A DNA stretch of 64,000 nucleotides from Schizochytrium sp. TIO01 (lineage: Eukaryota; Sar; Bigyra; Thraustochytrida; Thraustochytriidae): assembly GCA_004764695.1 (NCBI GenBank), contig SMSO01000037.1:3718337-3782336 (forward strand). The letters are read 5' to 3'. How positions within the stretch are numbered: position 1 is the first letter of the stretch; every line of letters begins with the position of its first letter. Below the pieces are notes generated by a model. That model worked only from the letters and a program-made list of their open reading frames with translations, had not been told where the DNA came from and made no database searches. This document shows, in pieces, positions 21,544 to 31,822 of this stretch. The position numbers and the translations under genes were made by a program.

Positions 21544-23579
21544 ATGTTGATACGGGTTTGCAAAACGCCAAGTGCAAGGAACAAACCCCCAATGAAAACC
21601 TTACCACCTCTCGAAACTAGAAACAAAGGTAAACCACGGGCAAAACTTGTTCTCGGCCGCGCGGTATATAAAGTTAACAAAGGAAAGACCACAATTCTGA
21701 ACAATGTATCTGTTAGCGTGACAACCGGAGAGCTTGTTGCGGTGATGGGGTCAAGCGGCTGCGGTAAGACTACCATGGTCAACCTGATGACTGGAGTCAA
21801 CCCACTATCAGAAGGGCAAATTATGCTTAACGGTTCACCAGTAGCACAGAAAGTTCTTCGAAGTACTGTGATTTATGTACCTCAAGATGACCTCCTCCTT
21901 CATACCATGACAACGTACGAAGCCGTCTTGGAAGCAACAAAATTTAACAACTCCGATGGAGCAAGCAAAGAAGAGCTTGAAGTAAAAGTAAATAGTCTCT
22001 TGAGGAAATTCAACCTTCATGAGTGCCGAGATGTTCGTATTGGCAGCGCAGAAACGAAAAAGGGCCTCTCAGGGGGTCAGCGAAAGCGCCTTTGCATTGC
22101 CCTAGAAATGATCTCGTCCAAGTCTTTTCTCATCCTCGACGAGCCAACTTCAGGCCTTGACTCTGCTTCAGCAAAATCAGTTGTTTCCGTCTTGCGCAAA
22201 ACAGCAAATGAAGGCACTGGTATTTTAGCTACCATTCACTCCCCCTCGGCAGATATTTTCTTCAAATTTGACAAAGTCCTGCTCCTTGTGAAAGGCCAAA
22301 TGGCTTACTTTGGGAAAACAAAGAACATGATCGATTTCTTCAGTGAAGTTGGCTTTACATGCCCCGAATACACAAACCCCGCCGATTGGGCTATTGACTT
22401 GCTCACCATTAATCAAGAGTTCGATACGGAGATAGATGAAGAACGTGTTCTAAAGATTGTTCAGCAGGCCACGCCAATTGAGGTTGTTCACGGAACAGGG
22501 TATCAAGCACACGTACGTTCTGAAGAGCAACAACCAAAGTCCGCATCAGTTCTTCCCAATGCAAAACCAAGTGAGGATGAAGGGGGGGCAGAATCTACGA
22601 TATCCACTCGCGATTCTTCGCAGTTGTCTACGTATGGTGGAGTTGAAAAACATAAAATGCTTCCCCTTATGTCCCAAGTGGTAATTCTCTTACAGCGTAA
22701 TTTTCTCCATATGAGGCGTGAACCCTCTCTAGGCCGTGCGCGCTTTGGTTCTCATATCATCATTGGCATTGTTATTGGAATTCTATATTTCGAAATATCA
22801 AGCACAGCAGCATCTGTACCAGAGCGCATTGCCCTGAACCTGTTTTGCTTGATTTTCCTCATGCTTACGTGTGCCCTACCCACGGTCATTACGTTTCTAC
22901 CTGAACGTGCAGTCTTCATTAAAGAACAGCGCAATCGCCGGTACTCGGTCTCTGCCTTTTATATCGCAAAAACGCTTAGCGATTTACCACTGCAGCTCAT
23001 TCCGGCCTTTATTTTCTTCACCATCGTGTATTTCATGTCAAAATATGGTGGCGAAGACTTGGATGGAGAACGGTATGGGTACTTTCTTCTTACTCTTTTG
23101 ATGCATGTGCTAACGGTGCATTCATGGGCAACTTTTATTGCTTGCATAGCTTCTAGTTTGAGTGTAGCCATTTTTCTTGTGCCAATTTCTTTTGTAAGTT
23201 TTTCAAATGATGACAGGTCGCAAATTGATTTTTTACTAACTTTTATACATTCTTTAATTCACCACTTCAGATGCCAATGCTTCTGTTGATGGGCTTTTTT
23301 AAGCCAGTAGATGAAATTTCATGGATCCTACGATGGGCTAGTTATTTTCCTAATTTTTTCACTCCTGTGTGGCAGATGGTTAACATTGCTGGTTTCATCG
23401 ATTTTGAGTTTACTGGAAGTTCTGGGACCTATGTCAATGGTAATCAGGTGCTTGAATATCGTCTGAGCATTGAAAGTACTTGGAACGAGTACTGGATCTC
23501 CTTTGGATGGCTCACTGCCCTGTTAATCCTCATTCGAATTCTATCTTATGTAGCTTTGGTGAAACTTCAAATCAATTAA
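21544..23579 (+). CDS. ABCG (White/WBC) half-transporter
   Basis: Two exons, 21544-23193 and 23271-23579, are joined by a 77-base intron with donor GTAAGT and acceptor TTCAG, giving 652 residues. The ATPase domain comes first, as in ABCG proteins: Walker A GSSGCGKT at 69-76, Q-loop Q114, signature LSGGQ at 175-179, Walker B FLILDEP with D199 and E200, H-loop H232. A linker of about 100 residues leads to the membrane domain, with about six hydrophobic segments from 400 on and the family motif around LPERAVFIKEQ. The intron falls in the fifth membrane segment. As a half-transporter it should act as a dimer in the plasma or an internal membrane, exporting sterols, lipids or xenobiotics; the substrate cannot be read. 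The extreme N-terminus is uncertain: a 59-residue ATG-led frame starts at 21447 in another phase and reads rather like protein. Confidence 0.93.
23194..23270 (+). other. Intron of the ABCG gene
   Basis: The donor is GTAAGTTTTT and the acceptor CACTTCAG, with a pyrimidine-rich 3' part. Both sides are phase 0. It is a good reference for splice signals in this genome. Confidence 0.93.
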
Positions 23580-23976
23580 GATGATATTCATTTAGATGTT
23601 TATCTAGTATTTCGTGACGACATACCAATGGTACAGACTAGGCAACTGGAAACAATGCGGCAGATGGTTGTTTTGTCCAGGCTCATGTTTAGTTGAAATC
23701 CGAAGGTCTATAGAAAGCTGCAAGCATCACAATATACCTCTCAAGTGATACTTCAACAGAGATCTCAAATGATGACGTGGACACAACCTCTCGTGCAGTG
23801 TGTGTAAACATCCGTAGCTCTTACTTAGCAGATATATAATGCTGAACGAGGGCATAAACCTAATTTAGACTTCAGAATACATCAACCGCTGTAAATTATG
23901 TCATTCATTTTATTCATTACAATAGCTGTATTAAAAGTAGGTTTTCCTAAAGCCCAAAGAAAAATGAAGAAGAAAT
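23580..23976. other. Convergent 3' spacer between ABCG and receptor kinase genes
   Basis: The 397 bases contain no gene. Both 3' UTRs must fit here, so overlap of the transcripts is possible. Confidence 0.7.
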
Positions 23977-26900
23977 CTAACCTAAATAATCAATCTCAGC
24001 TTGCACTGGTTCGTCTTGAATTGGAACCACTCGAGTCTCCTCTTTTTCCCGGGAATTTACTCGCGATTTCTCCGGAGCAGACTTTGGCTCATATTTACTA
24101 TCGTAAACAGCTGCTCCGCCGGGGATGGAATCCGGCTCGACCTGAGATAGGGACCTTAAAAGAGACTTTTGCTGCGAGGAGGAGGCAAGAAGCTTTCCTA
24201 AAACTTTACGAACATGCTTGATACTTGGTCTTGCGCCGGGATCCCCTTGCATGCAGTCATTCATCAACCCGACATATGCTGAATACTCATCTTTATCTGC
24301 GAAAGGAGTATGCTCTAGACCGGGGGCCTCCAAACGATAACGCTCCATGCAGACTCTGCGAGCAATCGTTGTAAAATCTTCTCCACGAAACGGATCATCA
24401 TTTACAAGAATCTCCCACATTGTAGCTCCAAAGGAGTAAATGTCTGACTCAGGAATATATTCTTCGGACATAAGCACCTCAGGCGCAGACCATCCTGGAG
24501 AACCAAGCTTTTGCTCCTTCTTTGAAAATATTTTGTGAATGAAATCGAATCCAAAACCTCCAATTTTGGCTGTACAAGCTCTGTTTGTGACACGCATAGT
24601 GCCAGCATGGATTTTCTGCTTAAAAAGATAAATATTCGATGCGCGTACATTCTTGTGGACGTTCTTGGAAGTTGAATTGTGAAGAAAGTTAAGGCCTGAA
24701 GCCACATCAGAAAGTGCCTGAAATATTACGATGCGATCATCAAATAACCCAGCCGAGGACAAAGAAGTAGAAAACCCTTGAATTTCTGTAATGGTGGCTT
24801 CCACACCTGTATCTGGAGACTTAAGGTCATCGCCACACGATACTGCAATAAAGTCTTTCAAAAGACCAATGGTTGGCGCCTCATAGACGACTCCAACTTT
24901 GCCAGGCTGAGACCAGCCTCCATACATAACTAGGACATTATTGTGTATCAGTTGAATATTCATGTCCATCTCTGTTGCAAAGGTCTCCTTTAGATCTGTA
25001 CGAGCACCAATTTCAAACATAAGAATATATACATCTGTTGCTTCAGGCTTGGAATCACCAGGTGGCCCTTGAGGCAAACCACCAAAGTTTGCAAAGTTAT
25101 TTGTTCGCTGAGAAGCCCCCCCAGTTCGAGCACCAAGCATTGGAAAGATTAAAGAGCCTGTGTGCAAAATGTTATTTTGCGGCGGAGGTGCGTTGCTAGA
25201 ACTTGGGTTCGTTTGCATATACCTCTCACTAGGGTTTTTCTGTGCCTTCAAAGCAAATTGAGAAAAGTCCATTGTATCTTCAGCAACGACAGACTGTGTT
25301 CGCTTTCCGGTTCCGACATGAAAATGTCCAAAGTTGGAAAGCATCCCTGTGAGGGAAAGGCGAGCGCCACTTTGACCGAAATTTGCTTTCCTCTGAAACT
25401 TGTAGGCTTCCCCAAGCCATTTACCTTTTCGTATACGCCAGTAGTCGCCTTCCGACACTATATCATTTCTCTCAGGAAAAGTAATGCTTGAAAGGTGATT
25501 AATAAACCAGGGCCTATCGGTAAACTCTTGACTGCGACGATTTTTACCAGATTGCTTTGTGTTACGACGCCTGAGATTTGAGGACTTCGCCTTCGAGGAC
25601 AGTTGATCTGGCGCTCCAGATTCAATCCAATCTTGCTGAATCTCAGAAAGCTCCATGGCCACTTCTGACAAAGTTGGGCGTTCCTTAGGATCAGTACGCA
25701 TGCACCGCAGAGCAATGTCTTTTATTTTGGAGGGACATGAGTCCACAAATGTGGGTCTTAACCCTTCGTCAACGACTTTAATGGTCACCTCAAAGGGCTG
25801 CATGCCCTTATATGGCTCGTCAAGGTTCGCAATTTCAGACATAATTACCCCGAAGCTAAAAACATCAGCCTTCTCTGTAAAGGCGTTGCCTTCAATTACT
25901 TCTGGAGCAGTCCATTGCGGCGTACCTGCCCCCTGAGCAGCTGCGGACTTGAAAGGATCAAATTTTTTGACAGTTGATTTGCGAAACATAGACACAGCCG
26001 TGCTACTTGACGACCCGTGGCCTCCAGACTGATGTTGCACGCCACTCATATTTGTACTTGATGCATGTTTTCTTGAGGATGAGTTTGTTCGTGTTGATAC
26101 AGAGAGCCCTTGCCCTGGTCGAAAGAGTTTCGTGGACCCAGAGCCTGAGCTGTCCTGCGGAGCCCCCGAAGGTGCGGGAGGAATGTTGTCAAGACTCAAC
26201 TGTTGGGTTCCAGAGGACCTGCGCGAGTTTGCGTCAGAACCATCTGGGCGCGGAAGTATTTCATCTGAATTTGGTCTACGCTTAACAAAGCTACCGCCAA
26301 GCTTTCTTGTTCTTGTAAACATTCGCACAGGAGTTGTAGCTACATTGCTAAGTCTTGCTTGTGGCGAACGATTGCCCTTTTCAGAGCCTGAGTTGCGACG
26401 TGGTTTGGGCGACATTGCATCATCCCAGTACTCTGTTGACTTGCGCAATAGGTGCCTCTTTTTGCCTTTGGATCCAGGTTTTAAGCTGATCATGCCAAAA
26501 TCTCCAACTTTGCACATATAGTGTGCACCTAGGAGCAAATTTGGACTTTTTAGATCGTGATGCAACATTCCCATTTCGTGAAGATAGCTCATTCCAAGGC
26601 AGCCCTCCAACACAATATTCAAACGATCAATCCACGGAAGCTCTGCAGCAAGATAATTCTCAAAGGCCGAACCTGATGTCCCTGCCGGAATGCTCACTGA
26701 AGTTCTTTTCTTCATACCTACACCAGAGGCTTGAGCTTCAGCTTTTCCGCGGATGGATCGAATACAGTCATACAATGACCCCCGCAGGAGTTCTGTTACG
26801 ATGCAAAGCTTTGGTTTTTCAAAGCAGGCTCCCATGAAGAGTACCACATTTGGATGTCTTAATTCTTGGAGCACAGCTACCTCCATTACAAAAGCTGTCA

Positions 26901-28476
26901 CAAGAACGCTCTTCGACTCTTCTTCATTGAAAACTTTAACTGCAACATCCTTTCCATGCCATTTAGCCTTATAGACAGTTCCCGTGGCACCCTTGCCCAG
27001 TGTCTTTGTCAAATGAAGCTCCTCATATTTAATGCGCCATGACTTTGATGGCTGCATAACATAGTGCATACGCATTCGATAATGATTGTAGATAGAAGAC
27101 AAGATTGTCAAAATAAGACAGCAAATTATTGCAAAGATTGTCGTGTAGAATAAGTTTTCCCAGTCTCGTTCTGTTTTTGACGATACAGGAGACATATCGA
27201 GTTCCCATCCATGTGATTCGTCCCATGAACCAACTACCTCTAGTGAGTAGCTTGAGTTATATTCACTACTTGAAGAGACTACCCATCTACCTATTCGGAG
27301 CTGATGTGTAGAGAGGTGGCCATAATCGAGTCTGCATTGATATTCCGAATTGTTTCGCCATGGAATTACGACTGTTGATGAATAATTAGTTGCTTGAATT
27401 TGTAGCAAGATCTTAGTAGCATCTGCAGCACGTCGTGCCGAACTTGCCCACAAAAATGCATCCAGTACACTGTTGGCACCTTGCTCTAAAGCGGTTTCCT
27501 CCATGCTAAGAAAATCTTGATCTTCTAGCGCAGGGAGAAGTAGCATGTACGAATTTTGATTTGTAAGATATGAATCGAAGTATGCTTCAGGGATAGCCAT
27601 ACCGGCTCGCATTTCAAGTGCATCTAGACCTGGCTGAAGCCAAAAGACCTGTTGAGCATTATCTCTTTCGTAGAGTACATCTAATATAGAAGTGATCGTC
27701 TCTTCGCTTTCTACGGCACATGGCACAAACCATGCCGATGTCTTTTCAACAGATTCAAGATCCTCCACATACGAAATTAGCTGCACAGTTACTGAAAGCT
27801 CACGCAGAGCAATTGTCAGATCTAGTGCTATATTACATGTTTTTGTTGCACTAGCTATGATACCAACGCTTCCCCATCCAGCTGTACCAACGAAGTCTTG
27901 GAGCGCAAGGGTAAAACTGCGAGTGTCAGGTATTGAACTAAACAAGTTTGGGATATCTAGTGAAAGAGTGCTCCAGCTATATGAAGCTACTGGAATTTGT
28001 AAGCTTGCAAGTACTGCGAGATTTGCATCTGTTGCAGCTTCACAAGGCGATGGTAGAACTAAGTCTGAGCCTTCTGCCTTTTCGAGAATCTCCCATGGTG
28101 AACAACGTGAAAGTGAAATTGTCCGAACGCTCACACCTGGGGCATTTTGTTGGACAGCTTGACGCACGAAGCTTTCGACAAACCCAACGCTTGAATCATT
28201 TGGATCAACCAAAATGCTAAATATGCAACCAGTTTCATTCTCCAACAGACTACATCCTGAAATTGGAGGAACACTCTCCTCCAATATTCGTGTTGCATTG
28301 ACTGGTGCTACTGCAAAGTTGAATATTCCGAGCCATAGCACAGTCAACAGCGTGAGCCACGGCATCGTGCGCACGCGCACGATGCGCCCACGCGTACGGA
28401 CGCCTCGTAGCCTACTTTGATGCTTACGACGGCGCCAAGAGTGTCCATCGCCAATCGCAGGATTTGGTGCGACCAT
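23977..28476 (-). CDS. Receptor-like tandem kinase: ligand-binding-type ectodomain, TKL kinase and C-terminal pseudokinase
   Basis: The first ATG (28476) gives 1499 residues; an internal Met at residue 38 (28365) starts a classical signal peptide, MPWLTLLTVLWLGIFNFAVA, and may be the true start. An ectodomain of about 380 residues with several N-x-S/T sites resembles type-1 periplasmic-binding/ANF receptor folds. One membrane segment lies at about 442-463. Kinase 1 (about 485-950) has P-loop GKGATGTVY, VAVK lysine K514, catalytic HHDLKSPN (His replaces the usual Arg of HRD; D641 kept), DFG at 659-661 and TAPE at 856-859. A Ser-rich insert of about 175 residues splits its activation segment. 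Kinase 2 (about 1000-1430) ends well (WSAPEVL, YSFGATMWEI) but has HKN in place of HRD and GFG in place of DFG, so it is probably inactive. By family, kinase 1 is Raf/TKL-like and should phosphorylate Ser/Thr on ligand binding. The ligand is unknown. Confidence 0.9.
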   Translation of the reverse strand: MVAPNPAIGDGHSWRRRKHQSRLRGVRTRGRIVRVRTMPWLTLLTVLWLGIFNFAVAPVNATRILEESVPPISGCSLLENETGCIFSILVDPNDSSVGFVESFVRQAVQQNAPGVSVRTISLSRCSPWEILEKAEGSDLVLPSPCEAATDANLAVLASLQIPVASYSWSTLSLDIPNLFSSIPDTRSFTLALQDFVGTAGWGSVGIIASATKTCNIALDLTIALRELSVTVQLISYVEDLESVEKTSAWFVPCAVESEETITSILDVLYERDNAQQVFWLQPGLDALEMRAGMAIPEAYFDSYLTNQNSYMLLLPALEDQDFLSMEETALEQGANSVLDAFLWASSARRAADATKILLQIQATNYSSTVVIPWRNNSEYQCRLDYGHLSTHQLRIGRWVVSSSSEYNSSYSLEVVGSWDESHGWELDMSPVSSKTERDWENLFYTTIFAIICCLILTILSSIYNHYRMRMHYVMQPSKSWRIKYEELHLTKTLGKGATGTVYKAKWHGKDVAVKVFNEEESKSVLVTAFVMEVAVLQELRHPNVVLFMGACFEKPKLCIVTELLRGSLYDCIRSIRGKAEAQASGVGMKKRTSVSIPAGTSGSAFENYLAAELPWIDRLNIVLEGCLGMSYLHEMGMLHHDLKSPNLLLGAHYMCKVGDFGMISLKPGSKGKKRHLLRKSTEYWDDAMSPKPRRNSGSEKGNRSPQARLSNVATTPVRMFTRTRKLGGSFVKRRPNSDEILPRPDGSDANSRRSSGTQQLSLDNIPPAPSGAPQDSSGSGSTKLFRPGQGLSVSTRTNSSSRKHASSTNMSGVQHQSGGHGSSSSTAVSMFRKSTVKKFDPFKSAAAQGAGTPQWTAPEVIEGNAFTEKADVFSFGVIMSEIANLDEPYKGMQPFEVTIKVVDEGLRPTFVDSCPSKIKDIALRCMRTDPKERPTLSEVAMELSEIQQDWIESGAPDQLSSKAKSSNLRRRNTKQSGKNRRSQEFTDRPWFINHLSSITFPERNDIVSEGDYWRIRKGKWLGEAYKFQRKANFGQSGARLSLTGMLSNFGHFHVGTGKRTQSVVAEDTMDFSQFALKAQKNPSERYMQTNPSSSNAPPPQNNILHTGSLIFPMLGARTGGASQRTNNFANFGGLPQGPPGDSKPEATDVYILMFEIGARTDLKETFATEMDMNIQLIHNNVLVMYGGWSQPGKVGVVYEAPTIGLLKDFIAVSCGDDLKSPDTGVEATITEIQGFSTSLSSAGLFDDRIVIFQALSDVASGLNFLHNSTSKNVHKNVRASNIYLFKQKIHAGTMRVTNRACTAKIGGFGFDFIHKIFSKKEQKLGSPGWSAPEVLMSEEYIPESDIYSFGATMWEILVNDDPFRGEDFTTIARRVCMERYRLEAPGLEHTPFADKDEYSAYVGLMNDCMQGDPGARPSIKHVRKVLGKLLASSSQQKSLLRSLSQVEPDSIPGGAAVYDSKYEPKSAPEKSRVNSREKEETRVVPIQDEPVQAEIDYLG

Positions 28477-29702
28477 AGAAGTTCGCTCCAATCACACTAT
28501 TAGGGTCAAATTTATGCGAACTTGACTTTAAGTGAGTATCACAGTCAGTGTAACATTTATTATTAAAGTACGCTCCATTGGTACTTATGCTTATGAACGA
28601 AGCTAAACCAGTTCAACGACTTTTCCAATATTCGGATGTCAACGTGCAGGTACACACCGCACACTGCTTTTTTTTCCCCTTTAAAACATTTGTGTGCTCT
28701 AAATAGATTTTCAAGAGCAGAGTTTTCAGTTGAGTTCTCTTTAAATTCTCTGCTCCGCTTGTTTGCTTTTAAGTTGACAAAGTTACCCTCTAATCCCAAA
28801 TTTAAACCACATAGAATCCTGCGAGGCATCAGATTACCTAATTATCATTAGATAGACACCTTCAAATTTAACTTCCCAGAAAGCTACTAAAGAGAGCTTC
28901 GACACAACTAAGACAATCCTCTTGTAACCTTGATAGAAGCCCTTTGATGATAATTGTGTTAAACTTTAATAATAAGCAGAATATTATCATGTACTCTATG
29001 TTTACTACGAGGCCTCTTTTCTTAATACTCACTAATCTCTTTAATTCAAGCATTGCGACTTTCTTTTTCATTTTCCTGTTCCAACGGATCACTAGGGTAT
29101 ACTACAAATTATACCTTTCAGGTTCCATGATTTTATTGTGTAAAATCTCGTATTCAGGAGTCAAAACTTCTTTGATAACCCCTTCACTATCCGTTGACCG
29201 TGAATAGCACCCTGAGCAGAGAGTCTGGCTAATCAAGAGCGTGACAAAAGACACGTTGAAGTGCGCATTTAGCAAAGCATACACACCCACTCGAAAGCTC
29301 GGGTGCTTCTTTCATAATTGAGCAAAGGTGCAGGCCACAGTGTGTATTCATGATTCTCACAAATATACATATTGGAGAACTCGAGCGTTAGTGGATTAAT
29401 TGGTTTGTAGTTAGTTCGTGAATCGCTTGTTAGTTTGATAACAGTAGCAAGAAGCTCGAGCAGGCTAGAAAGGTAACTATTGCTTCTTGAAGTCCGCAGA
29501 CACTCACTCGCGCGTGGGCGCAAGCTCTAGGTTGAGAGCAAGCGCAGAATACTGCGTGCAGCGCGAGCAACTTGTGAAGTTGTTCGACTCGCGCTCGCTT
29601 GTGGGCTTGTAAAATACGGTGCTCGAGGCCAGCAGGAAGTCAGATAGTGCAGTGCAACCGAGTAGCATATAGCAAACAATCAAATCAGCAAATTCATTTA
29701 AA
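28477..29702. other. Divergent promoter region, receptor kinase / CFAP45
   Basis: This 1.2-kb region lies between two start codons that face away from each other. It is A+T rich in the left part and more G+C rich near 29,500-29,640. No gene is supported. The 5' UTR of CFAP45 ends in TTTAAAATGGGAG. Confidence 0.65.
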
Positions 29703-31280
29703 ATGGGAGATCGAGGCAGCGTTCGTAGCGGTGGGTCGCGAAGCTACCGCCGCGTTGGAAGTGGTCGCGAGATCGACGAAACCTTGTTCGCCAGCAAACA
29801 CCCGAACAGTGTGAGCAGACTTCGTAAGCAGCGTGAGGATACTGGCTTTCACAAGAGATCCTCGGCATCTTCGACAACTTCGTCTTCGTCAGGGCCAATT
29901 AGCAATAATCAGCGCGGATCTTACGAAAGTAAGCAAGCTGAAGTTGTTATTTCTCGTAGACAACTTGAGTTGATCAAATCTCGCGCGACGATTGTTACTT
30001 CGGAACAACGCGCTGCGGACAAAGCTCGCGAGGAAGATGAACGGAAAGTGAAGATGGCGAAAGCGCAAGCTCGCAAGGAGCGCATGCTGCAGCTTGAAGA
30101 AGAACGCAAGAAGAAGAAGAACCTCACTGCAGAAGAAGAAGAAGACGAGCAGAAAACAAATGCCACACTCGCTCGTGCGAGCGTAATGCGGATCGAACAG
30201 CTTGATCAAGTTAAGACAATGCGTCGTAAGGTAATGTATGCGCAGTGCGCAAAAATTCGTGAGGCACAGATTAAGGAGAAGGAAGAAAAGGTTGTTGAAG
30301 AAAAGGCTTTCGAGGAGCGCCAAGACCTGCTCATGGAGATGGATCGCCTTCGTGACCTCAAGCGACTTGAGACTACGAAAAAGCAGCGCGAGCAACGTCA
30401 GCGGGAGGACGCAAAGGAGATTCGCTACCAGATTGAAGAACGTGAGCGCCAACGCATCATCGAAGAGGAGCTTCGGGAGCAAGAAAAGCAGCAGATGAAA
30501 CTCATGATCAAGCGTCAAGAACAAGAGGCCCAGCGAAAGCGCGAAGCACATGCCGAGGCTAGCCGCCAACTCCTTTCTGAGGTTCTTGAGGCGAATGAGA
30601 AGGCAGTTGCGCAGAAGCACCAGCGTAAGCTTGAAGAAAAGGAAGAGGACGACCGTATTCTTCAATGGCAAGAGGACAAGCGCTTGCAAGAGGAGGCCCT
30701 TGAAGCCGAGAAACTTGCTATTAAGCAGGCCAAGGATCGCGAGTTCTTTGAACTTGCTTCACAGATGAAGCGCTCCATGGATAACAGAGCTGAACAAGAT
30801 GCTCTTCGTGCAAAACGTCACCAGCAAGAGCAAGAGCGCCGTGAACGCAAGAAAGAACGAGAACTCCGTGAGAAACAGGAGCGTCAGCTTGAGGAGCTCC
30901 GCGTGGCTCGCGAAGAGCAGCAGAGACGCAAGATCGACAACATGAAGCGACTTGCAATTGCGGACAAGGAAGAATGGGTCAAGATTAACCGCGAGAATGC
31001 CGAAATTCAGGCACGTATTGATGAAGTTGAGCGCAAGCAGCAGGAGGCAAACATGCACCACCAGCATGAACTTCGTGATCAGATGAAGCAACGTGAGTTG
31101 GCTAAGCAGAGGATGGAGCAAGAGAAGCAGGACGAGGCTGAGAAGCTTAAGCGCGAGAACGAGCGCTACTTACGTATGATTGAGAAGAAGAAACAAGAAA
31201 TTCTTGCTGAGATGAGAGATGGTGGTATCCCAGACAAGTATATGGCCGAAGTAGAGCAGATGAAGATTACATTTCAGTAG
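29703..31280 (+). CDS. CFAP45: Cilia- and flagella-associated protein 45
   Basis: The gene has one exon and gives 525 residues, close to the usual length of animal CFAP45 (about 550). After a basic, Ser-rich head (EIDETLFASKH matches the VDESLFG element near the N-terminus of animal CFAP45) the protein is nearly all charged coiled coil, rich in Glu, Arg, Lys and Gln. Two sequence landmarks fix the family: EQDALRAKR in the middle and MRDGGIPDKYMAEVEQ at the C-terminus, which parallels ATGLPEKYCIEAER in the human protein. The entry ISRRQLELIKSRATIVTSEQ also matches the start of the CFAP45 coiled coil. CFAP45 is a microtubule inner protein in the lumen of axonemal doublets, and its presence implies a motile, flagellated stage such as zoospores. 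Confidence 0.93.
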   Translation: MGDRGSVRSGGSRSYRRVGSGREIDETLFASKHPNSVSRLRKQREDTGFHKRSSASSTTSSSSGPISNNQRGSYESKQAEVVISRRQLELIKSRATIVTSEQRAADKAREEDERKVKMAKAQARKERMLQLEEERKKKKNLTAEEEEDEQKTNATLARASVMRIEQLDQVKTMRRKVMYAQCAKIREAQIKEKEEKVVEEKAFEERQDLLMEMDRLRDLKRLETTKKQREQRQREDAKEIRYQIEERERQRIIEEELREQEKQQMKLMIKRQEQEAQRKREAHAEASRQLLSEVLEANEKAVAQKHQRKLEEKEEDDRILQWQEDKRLQEEALEAEKLAIKQAKDREFFELASQMKRSMDNRAEQDALRAKRHQQEQERRERKKERELREKQERQLEELRVAREEQQRRKIDNMKRLAIADKEEWVKINRENAEIQARIDEVERKQQEANMHHQHELRDQMKQRELAKQRMEQEKQDEAEKLKRENERYLRMIEKKKQEILAEMRDGGIPDKYMAEVEQMKITFQ

Positions 31281-31822
31281 TCATATGATGTCATTCGTCC
31301 AACCCCACTTTGTTATCCAACTCATTTACTTTTTAAGAAGAAAAAATGATCGATGTGCATTTGTTTATCTAATTTTCTGTCTTGCCTTTTGTTTGAAACA
31401 TAAAGCGTCCTTTTTTATGCATGCAATAAGCTGCAAAAAAGTTATACAAGTATTAGCAAGCGCTTTCACAAAACAAACAGACAGAGTATTCATAATCTTT
31501 TTAACTGAAGTGTATCTCTTATCATTGTGTTCATATAGAAATTGTACTGAATGGCTGTCAGATTATACATTACCCCTTACGTTTTTGCTGCTTAGGCAGT
31601 ATGCAATGTATTTACTTATGATGAATAGTGTTGAGTCTTAATTTCGAAATAGATGAGTTTGAAGTATGGCTCTAATATAATTTTTTCTCAAGGGTTTATA
31701 GTTTTCATATCTACTATGAAGCAGATATTAGAATTTTGAGTCTAATCCAAAAACCAATTCATGCTGAGTTTGGGTTCAGAAAAAGATGGTTATACGTTGT
31801 ACTTCTAGTACTATTTATCTAG
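31281..31822. other. Convergent 3' spacer between CFAP45 and SKI3
   Basis: The 542 bases are A+T rich and contain no gene. Both transcripts end here. Confidence 0.7.

Noticed and set aside
29889..30689. Minus-strand frame of 266 codons rich in Leu and Phe
   Set aside because: It lies wholly inside the coiled-coil CFAP45 gene and mirrors its Glu/Lys/Gln codons.
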